A stretch of 45,389 nucleotides of DNA from Burkholderia sp. IMCC1007 (GCF_027257875.1 NZ_JAPVQY010000064.1:1-45389), one strand, 5' to 3'. Positions 12,301 through 20,538 are shown, numbered from the stretch's first letter. The notes: generated by a model from the sequence alone, not told the origin. Numbers and translations are program-made.

Positions 12301-13560
12301 GGCCGCGAGCGCGAACGTCACAAAATCCCGTACGGCGCGACGCTGCTGCAGCTCGACGGCGCGACGATCAAGGCCGGCACGCAGCTGGCCACGTGGGATC
12401 CGATGACGCGTCCGATCATCACCGAGTACGGTGGTACGGTGAAGTTCGAGAACGTCGAGGAAGGCGTGACCGTCGCGAAGCAGATCGACGACGTGACCGG
12501 CCTGTCGACGCTGGTCGTGATCGACGTGAAGCGTCGTGGTTCGCAAGCTTCGAAGAGCGTGCGTCCGCAGGTGAAACTGCTCGACGCGAACGGCGAAGAA
12601 GTGAAGATCCCGGGCACGGAGCACGCAGTGCAGATCGGCTTCCAGGTCGGCGCGCTGATCACCGTGAAGGACGGCCAGCAGGTGCAGGTGGGTGAAGTGC
12701 TCGCACGTATCCCGACGGAAGCGCAGAAGACGCGTGACATTACCGGCGGTCTGCCGCGGGTGGCGGAACTGTTCGAAGCGCGTTCGCCGAAGGATGCCGG
12801 CATTCTCGCGGAAGTCACCGGTACGACGTCGTTCGGTAAGGACACGAAGGGCAAGCAGCGTCTCGTCATCACGGACCTCGAAGGCAATCAGCACGAGTTC
12901 CTGATCGCGAAGGAAAAGCAGGTTCTGGTCCACGATGCCCAGGTCGTCAACAAGGGCGAAATGATCGTGGACGGTCCGGCCGATCCGCACGACATCCTGC
13001 GTCTGCAGGGTATCGAGGCGCTGTCGCGCTACATCGTCGACGAAGTGCAGGACGTGTACCGTCTGCAGGGCGTGAAGATCAACGACAAGCACATCGAGGT
13101 GATCGTTCGCCAGATGCTGCGTCGTGTGCAGATCACCGACAACGGCGATACGCGCTTCATCCCGGGCGAACAGGTCGAGCGTTCCGACATGCTGGACGAG
13201 AACGATCGCATGATCGCCGAGGGCAAGCGCCCGGCGTCGTACGACAACGTGCTCCTCGGTATCACGAAGGCGTCGCTTTCCACCGACTCGTTCATCTCCG
13301 CGGCATCGTTCCAGGAAACGACCCGCGTGCTGACCGAAGCGGCGATCATGGGCAAGCGCGACGATCTGCGCGGCCTGAAGGAAAACGTGATCGTCGGCCG
13401 TCTGATCCCGGCCGGTACGGGTCTCGCGTTCCACAAGGCACGCAAGGCGAAGGAAATGTCCGACCGCGAGCGTTTCGACCAGATCGCAGCGGAAGAGGCA
13501 TTCGACTTCGGTACGCCGAGCACGCCGGCCGAAGAGCCGCAACACCCGGCAGCCGAGTAA
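9319..13560 (+). CDS. rpoC: DNA-directed RNA polymerase subunit beta'
   Basis: RpoC carries the catalytic Mg site of RNA polymerase. The 1413-residue product shows the N-terminal zinc site at C70, C72, C85 and C88, the catalytic NADFDGDQM with Asp 460, 462 and 464, and the trigger-loop/bridge-helix region further on. A second zinc cluster lies near CETRYGLCAACYGRDL. GGAGAG precedes the ATG. A strong terminator follows 50 bases after the stop, ending the rplKAJL-rpoBC unit. Confidence 0.99.
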   Translation: MKALLDLFKQVQQEEVFDAIKIGLASPDKIRSWSFGEVKKPETINYRTFKPERDGLFCAKIFGPIKDYECLCGKYKRLKHRGVICEKCGVEVTLAKVRRERMGHIELASPVAHIWFLKSLPSRLGMVLDMTLRDIERVLYFEAYVVIEPGMTPLKARQIMTEEDYYNKVEEYGDEFRAEMGAEGVRELLRAINIDEQVETLRTELKNTGSEAKIKKYAKRLKVLEAFQRSGIKPEWMILEVLPVLPPELRPLVPLDGGRFATSDLNDLYRRVINRNNRLKRLLELKAPEIIVRNEKRMLQEAVDSLLDNGRRGKAMTGANKRPLKSLADMIKGKGGRFRQNLLGKRVDYSGRSVIVVGPTLKLHQCGLPKLMALELFKPFIFNKLEVMGVATTIKAAKKEVENQTPVVWDILEEVIREHPVMLNRAPTLHRLGIQAFEPVLIEGKAIQLHPLVCAAFNADFDGDQMAVHVPLSLEAQMEARTLMLASNNVLFPANGDPSIVPSQDIVLGLYYATREAINGKGEGLSFTGVSEVIRAYENKEVELASRVNVRITEMVRNEDTSEGAPEFVPKISLYATTVGRAILSEILPHGLPFSVLNKPLKKKEISRLINTAFRKCGLRATVVFADQLMQSGFRLATRAGISICVDDMLVPPQKETIVGDAAKKVKEYDRQYMSGLVTAQERYNNVVDIWSATSEAVGKAMMEQLSTEPVTDRDGNETRQESFNSIYMMADSGARGSAVQIRQLAGMRGLMAKPDGSIIETPITANFREGLNVLQYFISTHGARKGLADTALKTANSGYLTRRLVDVTQDLVVVEDDCGTSNGVAMKALVEGGEVVEALRDRILGRVAVADVVNPETQETLYESGTLLDETAVEEIERLGIDEVRVRTPLTCETRYGLCAACYGRDLGRGSLVNVGEAVGVIAAQSIGEPGTQLTMRTFHIGGAASRAAVASSVEAKSNGIVRFTATMRYVTNAKGEQIVISRSGEALITDDIGRERERHKIPYGATLLQLDGATIKAGTQLATWDPMTRPIITEYGGTVKFENVEEGVTVAKQIDDVTGLSTLVVIDVKRRGSQASKSVRPQVKLLDANGEEVKIPGTEHAVQIGFQVGALITVKDGQQVQVGEVLARIPTEAQKTRDITGGLPRVAELFEARSPKDAGILAEVTGTTSFGKDTKGKQRLVITDLEGNQHEFLIAKEKQVLVHDAQVVNKGEMIVDGPADPHDILRLQGIEALSRYIVDEVQDVYRLQGVKINDKHIEVIVRQMLRRVQITDNGDTRFIPGEQVERSDMLDENDRMIAEGKRPASYDNVLLGITKASLSTDSFISAASFQETTRVLTEAAIMGKRDDLRGLKENVIVGRLIPAGTGLAFHKARKAKEMSDRERFDQIAAEEAFDFGTPSTPAEEPQHPAAE

Positions 13561-13610
13561 GCGGTGGGGGCGGCGCGAGCCGCCTCACGCTGCTGCACTC
13601 GCTGTCATCG

Positions 13611-13643
13611 AAACCGCCCGGTTCCACCCGGGCGGTTTTTTTT
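13611..13643 (+). terminator. Intrinsic terminator after rpoC
   Basis: An 11-bp stem (AAACCGCCCGG with CCGGGCGGTTT) with loop TTCCAC runs directly into eight T residues. It is a textbook Rho-independent terminator. Confidence 0.92.
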
Positions 13644-13653
13644 ATCCGTCGTT

Positions 13654-13705
13654 CACGCGCATGACGGGCTTGTCGCACGGTTGCGGCAGGACCGTCATGC
13701 GCGTG
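13654..13705. repeat. 52-nt imperfect palindrome between rpoC and recQ
   Basis: Perfect 14-bp outer arms (CACGCGCATGACGG at 13654-13667, CCGTCATGCGCGTG at 13692-13705) enclose a 3x3 internal loop. Inside is a second stem, TGTCGCA/TGCGGCA, with tetraloop CGGT. It starts 10 bases after the T-run of the rpoC terminator and has no T-run of its own. It could be an extragenic palindromic repeat, a binding site or an RNA hairpin. Confidence 0.7.
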
Positions 13706-13764
13706 CGCGAACCCTGTCCGATCGGCCAACGTTGAGCGATTCGCCGCGCGTCGTGCGAGCGGGT

Positions 13765-13773
13765 TGTTAAAAT
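13765..13773 (+). promoter_or_regulatory. Candidate extended -10 promoter for recQ
   Basis: TGTTAAAAT matches an extended -10 (TGn plus TAAAAT, five of six to TATAAT), 35 bases upstream of the recQ ATG. No good -35 is present, as tolerated by extended -10 promoters. Confidence 0.45.
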
Positions 13774-13807
13774 CGCGGTCATCGTTCCGCCGTCCTCGTT
13801 CTCATTC

Positions 13808-15655
13808 ATGTCCCGCGCCCTCGAAATCCTCGACGAAGTCTTTGGTTATTCCGCATTTCGCGGCCAGCAGGGCGAGATCGTCGAGCACGTCGCCGGCGGC
13901 GGCGATTGCCTCGTGCTGATGCCGACGGGCGGCGGCAAGTCGCTGTGCTATCAGATTCCGGCACTGCTGCGCCGTGAGGCCGGGCAGGGCGCCGGCATCG
14001 TCGTGTCGCCGCTGATCGCGCTGATGCAGGACCAGGTCGCCGCGCTCAGCGAAGTCGGCGTGCGTGCGGCTTACCTGAACTCGACGCTGTCGGGCGCCGA
14101 GGCCGCGGCAACCGAGCGCGCGTTGCGCGAAGGCGAGATCGACCTGCTGTACGTCGCGCCCGAGCGCCTGATGACCGGGCGCTTTCTCGAGCTGCTCGAG
14201 CGCGCGAAGATCGGCCTGTTCGCGATCGACGAAGCGCACTGCGTGTCGCAGTGGGGCCATGACTTCCGTCCCGAATACATCCAGCTGTCGGTGCTGCACG
14301 AGCGTTTCCCGTCGGTGCCGCGCATTGCGCTGACGGCCACTGCGGACGCGATCACGCGCGACGAGATCATCCATCGTCTCGCGCTCGACGATGCGCGCGT
14401 GTTCATATCGAGTTTCGACCGGCCGAACATCCGCTACCGGATCGTCGAAAAGGACAACGCGCGTTCGCAGCTGCTCGATTTCATCCGCGCCGAGCACACG
14501 AACGCGGACGGCACGACCGACGCGGGCGTCGTGTACTGCCTGTCGCGCCGCAAGGTCGAGGAAACGGCCGAATGGCTGAAGGCGCAGGGCGTGCGTGCGC
14601 TGCCGTATCACGCGGGCATGGAATTCGAGGTGCGGCAGAAGCACCAGGAAATGTTCCAGCGCGAGGAAGGCATCGTGATGTGCGCGACGATCGCGTTCGG
14701 TATGGGCATCGACAAGCCCGACGTGCGTTTCGTCGCGCACCTCGATTTGCCGAAGAGCGTCGAAGGCTACTACCAGGAAACCGGTCGCGCGGGTCGCGAC
14801 GGGATGCCGGCGAACGCGTGGATGGCGTATGGCCTCGGCGACGTCGTCCAGCAGCGCAAGATGATCGACGAGTCCGATGCGGACGACGCGCACAAGCGGG
14901 TGCAGACGGCGAAGCTCGACGCGCTGCTCGGGCTGTGCGAGACGATCTCGTGCCGGCGCGTGCGGCTGCTGAACTATTTCGGCGAGGCGAGCCAGCCGTG
15001 CGGCAACTGTGACACATGCCTCGAGCCGCCCGATTCATGGGACGCGACGCGCGAAGCGCAGATGGCGCTGTCGTGCGTGTTTCGTGCGCAGCGTGCGAGC
15101 GGCTTCAATTTCGGCTCGAGCCATCTGATCGAGATCCTGCGCGGCGGCCGCACCGAGAAGGTGCTGCAGCGTGGCCACGACCAGCTGAGCACGTTCGGGA
15201 TCGGCGCGTCGCTGTCCGAGCCCGAATGGCGTGCGATTTTCCGGCAACTCGTCGCGTCCGGCTATCTGGCGGTCGACCATGGCGGCTTCGGCGCGCTGAT
15301 GCTGACCGAGGCCGCGAAGCCGGTGCTGAAGAACGAGGAGAAGGTCACGCTGCGCCGCTACGTGAAGCCGCAGCGCACGCGCCAGTCGTCGAGCCGCAGC
15401 GGCACGCGCGTCGACCCGACGGCCGGCATGGGCACGCGCGAGCGCGCCCGCTGGGACGCGCTGCGTGCGTGGCGTGCGGAAACCGCGAAATCCGACGGCG
15501 TGCCGGCCTACGTGATCTTCCACGACGCGACGCTCGCCGAGATCGCGCGCAACGCGCCCGAGACGATCGACGACCTGCGCCACATCCCCGGTATGGGCGT
15601 ACGCAAGCTCGAGCGTTTCGGCGACGAGATCATCGACGTCGTCGAATCGGCGTGA
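13808..15655 (+). CDS. recQ: ATP-dependent DNA helicase RecQ
   Basis: RecQ is a 3'-5' DNA helicase acting in recombination and stalled-fork repair. The 615-residue product has the full three-part architecture. The superfamily 2 helicase core has the Walker A region PTGGGKSLCYQIP and the DEAH box AIDEAHCVSQWGHDFRP. The RecQ C-terminal zinc module includes CRRVRLLNYFGE and CGNCDTC. The last ~80 residues form an HRDC domain ending in IPGMGVRKLERFGDEI. It stands alone between rpoC and rpsL. No clear Shine-Dalgarno precedes the ATG, suggesting modest expression compared with its neighbours. Confidence 0.96.
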   Translation: MSRALEILDEVFGYSAFRGQQGEIVEHVAGGGDCLVLMPTGGGKSLCYQIPALLRREAGQGAGIVVSPLIALMQDQVAALSEVGVRAAYLNSTLSGAEAAATERALREGEIDLLYVAPERLMTGRFLELLERAKIGLFAIDEAHCVSQWGHDFRPEYIQLSVLHERFPSVPRIALTATADAITRDEIIHRLALDDARVFISSFDRPNIRYRIVEKDNARSQLLDFIRAEHTNADGTTDAGVVYCLSRRKVEETAEWLKAQGVRALPYHAGMEFEVRQKHQEMFQREEGIVMCATIAFGMGIDKPDVRFVAHLDLPKSVEGYYQETGRAGRDGMPANAWMAYGLGDVVQQRKMIDESDADDAHKRVQTAKLDALLGLCETISCRRVRLLNYFGEASQPCGNCDTCLEPPDSWDATREAQMALSCVFRAQRASGFNFGSSHLIEILRGGRTEKVLQRGHDQLSTFGIGASLSEPEWRAIFRQLVASGYLAVDHGGFGALMLTEAAKPVLKNEEKVTLRRYVKPQRTRQSSSRSGTRVDPTAGMGTRERARWDALRAWRAETAKSDGVPAYVIFHDATLAEIARNAPETIDDLRHIPGMGVRKLERFGDEIIDVVESA

Positions 15656-15670
15656 TGTGTGCGGCTCACA

Positions 15671-15697
15671 GCGGTTTCGACCCTTTCGGTAAACCGC
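15671..15697 (+). promoter_or_regulatory. Hairpin downstream of recQ
   Basis: GCGGTTT pairs with AAACCGC around a 13-base loop 15 bases after the recQ stop. No T-run follows, so recQ transcripts may read into the str promoter region or end by another mechanism. Confidence 0.3.
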
Positions 15698-15725
15698 CCG
15701 CGCGGCCGGCAAATCACGCAAGCCG

Positions 15726-15755
15726 TTGACTTAGTTGGCATTTCCGGAATATGAT
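15726..15755 (+). promoter_or_regulatory. str operon promoter (upstream of rpsL)
   Basis: TTGACT and TATGAT, each five of six to the sigma-70 consensus, are spaced by 18 bases. Transcription would start near 15762, leaving a leader of about 130 bases before rpsL. This is the strongest promoter match in this part of the window. Confidence 0.8.
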
Positions 15756-15893
15756 GCTGGGTTCCGGTATTCGGCGGGCCGAGTCGCGTTCCAAGGTTCG
15801 TGTCCGTATCGCCGGTTCGGAAGTCAACTGTGCGCCGATTCTCGCTTTGCCCGAAATCGATGTGCAGATTTTGTTCAATTTCAGGAATAAACA

Positions 15894-16274
15894 ATGCCAA
15901 CCATCAACCAACTGGTTCGCAAAGGCCGTCAGTCGGAAACGACGAAGAGCAAGAGCCCGGCCCTGCAGGACTGCCCCCAGCGTCGCGGCGTGTGCACCCG
16001 TGTGTACACGACGACGCCGAAGAAGCCTAACTCGGCACTCCGTAAGGTCGCCAAGGTTCGTCTGACGAACGGCTTCGAAGTGATTTCGTACATCGGCGGT
16101 GAAGGCCACAACCTGCAGGAACACTCGGTTGTGCTGATCCGCGGCGGCCGTGTGAAGGACTTGCCGGGTGTGCGTTACCACATGGTTCGCGGCTCGCTGG
16201 ATACCCAGGGCGTCAAGGACCGTAAGCAAGCGCGTTCGAAGTACGGCGCGAAGCGTGCAAAGGCTGCCAAGTAA
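15894..16274 (+). CDS. rpsL: 30S ribosomal protein S12
   Basis: S12 sits at the decoding centre and influences accuracy. The 126-residue product has the conserved [12 protein letters not shown] stretch, with Lys at the position (K43) commonly altered in streptomycin resistance, and [14 protein letters not shown] with the K88 equivalent; both are wild type. CAGGA lies upstream of the ATG. It is the first gene of the str operon, transcribed from the promoter at 15726. Confidence 0.98.
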
Positions 16275-16446
16275 GCAGTTTTTGATCAGGGATCGCCGCA
16301 GGGCGGTCAAGGCGGGAGTGCCGGATTGCCGGTGCTGTCGAGTAAGTGGTCACCCGGCCAAGCTGGTTAGTCGTGAAGATGTGATCGGGTTTGTTGGTGG
16401 CCGCGGGGCTGGATACAGCTCCAACTGAACAGGTAAAGGAAGAATC
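16275..16446 (+). promoter_or_regulatory. rpsL-rpsG intercistronic region
   Basis: A 172-base spacer separates rpsL and rpsG and ends in the AAGGAAG ribosome-binding site of rpsG. In E. coli this spacer binds S7 to repress the distal str genes. No S7-site structure was proven here; the assignment is positional. Confidence 0.3.
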
Positions 16447-16917
16447 ATGCCGCGTCGTCGCGAAGTCCCCAAGCGGGAAGTGTTGCCGGATCCGAAGTTC
16501 GGCAACGTTGATGTAGCCAAGTTCATGAACATGCTGATGCTGTCCGGCAAGAAGTCGGTCGCAGAGCGCATCGTTTATGGCGCATTCGAACAAATCCAGA
16601 CCAAGGGTGGCAAGGACCCGCTGGAAGTGTTCACCGTTGCGCTCAACAACGTGAAGCCGGTGGTCGAAGTGAAGAGCCGCCGCGTTGGTGGTGCCAACTA
16701 TCAAGTTCCGGTCGAAGTGCGCCCGTCGCGTCGTATGGCATTGGCGATGCGCTGGCTGCGTGAGGCTGCGAAGAAGCGCAGCGAGAAGTCGATGGCTCTG
16801 CGTCTGGCAGGCGAACTCTCCGAAGCGGCCGAAGGCCGTGGCGGCGCGATGAAAAAGCGCGACGAAGTTCACCGCATGGCGGAAGCCAACCGCGCGTTCT
16901 CGCATTTCCGTTTCTAA
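16447..16917 (+). CDS. rpsG: 30S ribosomal protein S7
   Basis: S7 nucleates assembly of the 30S head and contacts mRNA and tRNA at the E site. The 156-residue product begins MPRRREVPKREVLPDPKFGN, the bacterial S7 signature, and includes GGANYQVPVEVRPSRR. Length is exactly typical. AAGGAAG precedes the ATG. Its spacer to fusA is unusually structured, with two stable hairpins. Confidence 0.98.
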   Translation: MPRRREVPKREVLPDPKFGNVDVAKFMNMLMLSGKKSVAERIVYGAFEQIQTKGGKDPLEVFTVALNNVKPVVEVKSRRVGGANYQVPVEVRPSRRMALAMRWLREAAKKRSEKSMALRLAGELSEAAEGRGGAMKKRDEVHRMAEANRAFSHFRF

Positions 16918-16950
16918 GCGCCTGGCTGGGCTGTTTGCGGAAATAAATTC

Positions 16951-16982
16951 CGGGCGGGTGCGCTTTTCAGGCGCCTCGCCCG
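16951..16982 (+). promoter_or_regulatory. Attenuator-like hairpin between rpsG and fusA
   Basis: CGGGCG pairs with CGCCCG and GGTGC with GCGCC, with one bulged T and a 9-base loop; TTTGTGTT follows. It resembles a weak intrinsic terminator inside the str operon. Confidence 0.4.
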
Positions 16983-16994
16983 TTTGTGTTGAAG

Positions 16995-17019
16995 CACGAT
17001 GCAGCAGGGCTGCATCGTG
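16995..17019 (+). promoter_or_regulatory. Perfect hairpin just upstream of fusA
   Basis: CACGATGCAGC and GCTGCATCGTG form a perfect 11-bp stem with loop AGG, ending 21 bases before the GTG start of fusA and just before its GAGGA ribosome-binding site. It is well placed to affect fusA translation or to be a processing site; the function is inferred. Confidence 0.5.
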
Positions 17020-17040
17020 TCATCCCAGTAGAGGATCAAA

Positions 17041-19143
17041 GTGGCTCGCAAGACTCCTATCGAGCGCTACCGCAATATCGGTATTAGCGCTCACATCGAC
17101 GCCGGCAAAACGACGACGACCGAGCGCATTCTGTTTTACACCGGTGTGAACCACAAGATCGGTGAAGTCCACGACGGCGCAGCCACGATGGACTGGATGG
17201 AGCAGGAACAAGAGCGTGGCATCACGATCACGTCCGCTGCTACCACGGCCTTCTGGAAGGGCATGGGTGGCAACTATCCGGAACACCGCATCAACATCAT
17301 CGACACCCCGGGTCACGTCGACTTCACGATCGAAGTCGAACGCTCGATGCGCGTGCTCGACGGCGCATGCATGGTGTACTGCGCAGTGGGCGGCGTGCAG
17401 CCGCAGTCGGAAACGGTGTGGCGCCAGGCTAACAAGTACAAGGTGCCCCGTCTCGCGTTCGTCAACAAGATGGACCGTACCGGCGCGAACTTCTTCAAGG
17501 TCTACGACCAGCTCCGTCTGCGCCTGAAGGCGAACCCGGTTCCGGTCGTGGTGCCGATCGGCTCGGAAGAAAACTTCAAGGGCGTGGTCGACCTGATCAA
17601 GATGAAGGCGATCATTTGGGACGAAGCGTCGCAAGGCACGAAGTTCGACTACGTCGACATCCCGGCCGAGCTCGCAGAGACCTGCAAGGAATGGCGCGAA
17701 AAGATGGTCGAAGTGGCTGCCGAAGCCAGCGAAGACCTGATGAACAAGTACCTGGAAGAAGGCGATCTGCCGGAAGCCGACATCGTCAAGGCGCTGCGCG
17801 ATCGTACGATCGCGTGCGAAATCCAGCCGATGCTGTGCGGTACCGCGTTCAAGAACAAGGGCGTGCAGCGTATGCTCGACGCCGTGATCGACTTCCTGCC
17901 GTCGCCGGTCGACATCCCGCCGGTCAAGGGCGAGCTCGAAAACGGTGAAGAAGCCGAGCGCAAGGCGTCGGACGAAGAGAAGTTCTCGTCGCTCGCGTTC
18001 AAGATCATGACCGACCCGTTCGTCGGCCAGCTGATCTTCTTCCGTGTGTACTCGGGCGTCGTCAACTCGGGCGACACGCTGCTGAACTCGACCAAGGGCA
18101 AGAAGGAACGCCTCGGCCGTATTCTGCAGATGCACGCGAACCAGCGTGAAGAAATCAAGGAAGTCCGTGCAGGCGACATCGCTGCAGCGGTCGGCCTGAA
18201 GGAAGCCACCACGGGCGACACGCTGTGCGACCCGGCGAACCCGATCGTTCTCGAGCGCATGGTGTTCCCGGAGCCGGTGATTTCGCAGGCAGTCGAGCCG
18301 AAGACCAAGGCTGACCAGGAAAAGATGGGCCTCGCACTGAACCGTCTGGCTCAGGAAGACCCGTCGTTCCGCGTGCAGACCGACGAAGAGTCGGGCCAGA
18401 CCATCATTTCGGGCATGGGCGAGCTCCACCTCGAAATTCTGGTCGACCGGATGAAGCGTGAATTCGGCGTGGAAGCGACCGTCGGCAAGCCGCAGGTTGC
18501 GTACCGCGAAACGATCCGTTCGACGGCGAAGGACGTCGACGGCAAGTTCGTCAAGCAGTCGGGTGGTCGCGGCCAGTACGGTCACGCGGTCATCACGCTC
18601 GAGCCGAACGAACAAGGCAAGGGCTACGAGTTCTTCGACGAGATCAAGGGTGGTGTGATTCCGCGTGAATACATCCCGGCGGTCGACAAGGGTATCCAGG
18701 ACACGCTGAAGTCGGGCGTGCTGGCTGGCTTCCCGGTCGTCGACGTGAAGGTTCACCTGACGTTCGGTTCGTACCACGACGTCGACTCGAACGAAAACGC
18801 GTTCCGCATGGCCGGTTCGATGGCGTTCAAGGAAGCGATGCGCAAGGCGAACCCGGTCGTCCTCGAGCCGATGATGGCTGTCGAAGTCGAGACGCCGGAA
18901 GACTACATGGGCAACGTGATGGGCGACCTGTCGGGCCGTCGCGGCATCGTCCAGGGCATGGAAGACATGGTTGGCGGCGGCAAGATCGTTCGCGCCGAAG
19001 TGCCGCTGTCGGAAATGTTCGGTTACTCGACGTCGCTGCGTTCGCTGACGCAAGGTCGTGCAACGTACACGATGGAGTTCAAGCACTACGCTGAAGCTCC
19101 GCGCAACGTTGCTGAAGCGATCATCAGCGCGAAGTCGAAGTAA
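17041..19143 (+). CDS. fusA: Elongation factor G
   Basis: EF-G is the GTPase that drives ribosomal translocation and, with RRF, recycling. The 700-residue product starts at GTG behind GAGGA and carries AHIDAGKTTTTERIL (P-loop), the DTPGHVDF switch II motif and NKMDRTGAN. The C-terminal domains include SGGRGQYGHAV of domain IV. Length matches EF-G1. It lies between rpsG and tuf in the standard str order, 41 bases before tuf. Confidence 0.98.
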   Translation: MARKTPIERYRNIGISAHIDAGKTTTTERILFYTGVNHKIGEVHDGAATMDWMEQEQERGITITSAATTAFWKGMGGNYPEHRINIIDTPGHVDFTIEVERSMRVLDGACMVYCAVGGVQPQSETVWRQANKYKVPRLAFVNKMDRTGANFFKVYDQLRLRLKANPVPVVVPIGSEENFKGVVDLIKMKAIIWDEASQGTKFDYVDIPAELAETCKEWREKMVEVAAEASEDLMNKYLEEGDLPEADIVKALRDRTIACEIQPMLCGTAFKNKGVQRMLDAVIDFLPSPVDIPPVKGELENGEEAERKASDEEKFSSLAFKIMTDPFVGQLIFFRVYSGVVNSGDTLLNSTKGKKERLGRILQMHANQREEIKEVRAGDIAAAVGLKEATTGDTLCDPANPIVLERMVFPEPVISQAVEPKTKADQEKMGLALNRLAQEDPSFRVQTDEESGQTIISGMGELHLEILVDRMKREFGVEATVGKPQVAYRETIRSTAKDVDGKFVKQSGGRGQYGHAVITLEPNEQGKGYEFFDEIKGGVIPREYIPAVDKGIQDTLKSGVLAGFPVVDVKVHLTFGSYHDVDSNENAFRMAGSMAFKEAMRKANPVVLEPMMAVEVETPEDYMGNVMGDLSGRRGIVQGMEDMVGGGKIVRAEVPLSEMFGYSTSLRSLTQGRATYTMEFKHYAEAPRNVAEAIISAKSK

Positions 19144-19184
19144 ATCTGTAGCTACCAACCGATATTTTTTGAAAGAAGAGAATC

Positions 19185-20375
19185 ATGGCAAAAGGTAAAT
19201 TTGAGCGGACCAAGCCGCACGTCAACGTTGGTACGATTGGTCACGTTGACCACGGCAAGACGACGCTGACGGCAGCGATCACGACGGTTCTGACGAAGAA
19301 GTTCGGCGGCGAAGCGAAGGCGTACGACCAGATCGACGCGGCACCGGAAGAAAAGGCGCGCGGCATCACGATCAACACGGCACACGTCGAGTACGAAACG
19401 GCTAACCGCCACTACGCACACGTCGACTGCCCGGGCCACGCTGACTATGTGAAGAACATGATCACGGGCGCAGCGCAGATGGACGGCGCGATCCTGGTTT
19501 GCTCGGCAGCAGACGGCCCGATGCCGCAAACGCGCGAGCACATCCTGCTGGCGCGTCAGGTTGGCGTTCCGTACATCATCGTGTTCCTGAACAAGTGCGA
19601 CATGGTGGACGACGCTGAACTGCTCGAGCTGGTCGAGATGGAAGTTCGCGAACTCCTGTCGAAGTACGACTTCCCGGGCGACGACACGCCGATCGTGAAG
19701 GGTTCGGCCAAGCTGGCGCTGGAAGGCGACACGGGCGAGCTGGGCGAAGTGGCGATCATGAGCCTGGCAGACGCACTGGACACGTACATCCCGACGCCGG
19801 AGCGTGCAGTTGACGGCGCGTTCCTGATGCCGGTGGAAGACGTGTTCTCGATCTCGGGCCGTGGTACGGTGGTGACGGGTCGTGTCGAGCGCGGCGTCGT
19901 GAAGGTCGGCGAGGAAATCGAAATCGTCGGTATCAAGCCGACGGTGAAGACGACCTGCACGGGCGTTGAAATGTTCCGCAAGCTGCTGGACCAAGGTCAG
20001 GCAGGCGACAACGTCGGTATCCTGCTGCGCGGCACGAAGCGTGAAGACGTGGAGCGTGGCCAGGTTCTGGCGAAGCCGGGTTCGATCACGCCGCACACGC
20101 ACTTCACGGCTGAAGTGTACGTGCTGAGCAAGGACGAAGGCGGCCGTCACACGCCGTTCTTCAACAACTACCGTCCGCAGTTCTACTTCCGTACGACGGA
20201 CGTGACGGGCTCGATCGAGCTGCCGAAGGACAAGGAAATGGTGATGCCGGGCGACAACGTGTCGATCACGGTGAAGCTGATCGCGCCGATCGCGATGGAA
20301 GAAGGTCTGCGCTTCGCCATCCGCGAAGGCGGCCGTACCGTCGGCGCCGGCGTCGTCGCCAAGATCATCGAGTAA
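19185..20375 (+). CDS. tuf: Elongation factor Tu, copy 2 (complete)
   Basis: This is a complete 396-residue EF-Tu with GHVDHGKT at residues 19-26, DCPGH, and NKCD. Bases 19194-20375 repeat bases 1-1182 with no difference seen, while the flanks are unrelated, which indicates ongoing gene conversion between the two tuf genes. It is the last gene of the str operon, behind AGAAGAG, and is followed by two hairpins, the second a clear terminator. Confidence 0.99.
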   Translation: MAKGKFERTKPHVNVGTIGHVDHGKTTLTAAITTVLTKKFGGEAKAYDQIDAAPEEKARGITINTAHVEYETANRHYAHVDCPGHADYVKNMITGAAQMDGAILVCSAADGPMPQTREHILLARQVGVPYIIVFLNKCDMVDDAELLELVEMEVRELLSKYDFPGDDTPIVKGSAKLALEGDTGELGEVAIMSLADALDTYIPTPERAVDGAFLMPVEDVFSISGRGTVVTGRVERGVVKVGEEIEIVGIKPTVKTTCTGVEMFRKLLDQGQAGDNVGILLRGTKREDVERGQVLAKPGSITPHTHFTAEVYVLSKDEGGRHTPFFNNYRPQFYFRTTDVTGSIELPKDKEMVMPGDNVSITVKLIAPIAMEEGLRFAIREGGRTVGAGVVAKIIE

Positions 20376-20386
20376 GATCGACGATC

Positions 20387-20409
20387 CGCGGATCCCTCCG
20401 GGGTCCGCG
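20387..20409 (+). promoter_or_regulatory. Hairpin just after the second tuf
   Basis: CGCGGATCCC pairs with GGGGTCCGCG (one wobble) around TCC, eleven bases after the stop codon. No T-run follows. It may protect the mRNA 3' end upstream of the true terminator. Confidence 0.45.
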
Positions 20410-20436
20410 ATTCCACGGTAAGCAGTCGTACCGTCG

Positions 20437-20473
20437 AAACCGGGTGTCCAGTTTGATCTGGCACCCGGTTTTT
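20437..20473 (+). terminator. Intrinsic terminator of the str operon
   Basis: AAACCGGGTG pairs with CACCCGGTTT and, past one bulged T, CCAG pairs with CTGG around the loop TTTGAT. Five T residues follow. It ends the rpsL-rpsG-fusA-tuf unit. Confidence 0.88.
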
Positions 20474-20532
20474 CTTTGTGCCGTGCCGCCACGCGCATCG
20501 ACAAAGCAACACCACCGCTTTGATTTTTCGTG

Positions 20533-20538
20533 TAGAAT
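20533..20538 (+). promoter_or_regulatory. Candidate -10 element for rpsJ
   Basis: TAGAAT, five of six to TATAAT, lies 60 bases after the str terminator and 122 bases before the rpsJ start. There is no good -35 at normal spacing, so the match is only suggestive, but a promoter is expected in this gap. Confidence 0.35.

Noticed and set aside
17020..19158. Long minus-strand frame opposite fusA
   Set aside because: Same codon-bias shadow; fusA is certain on the plus strand.
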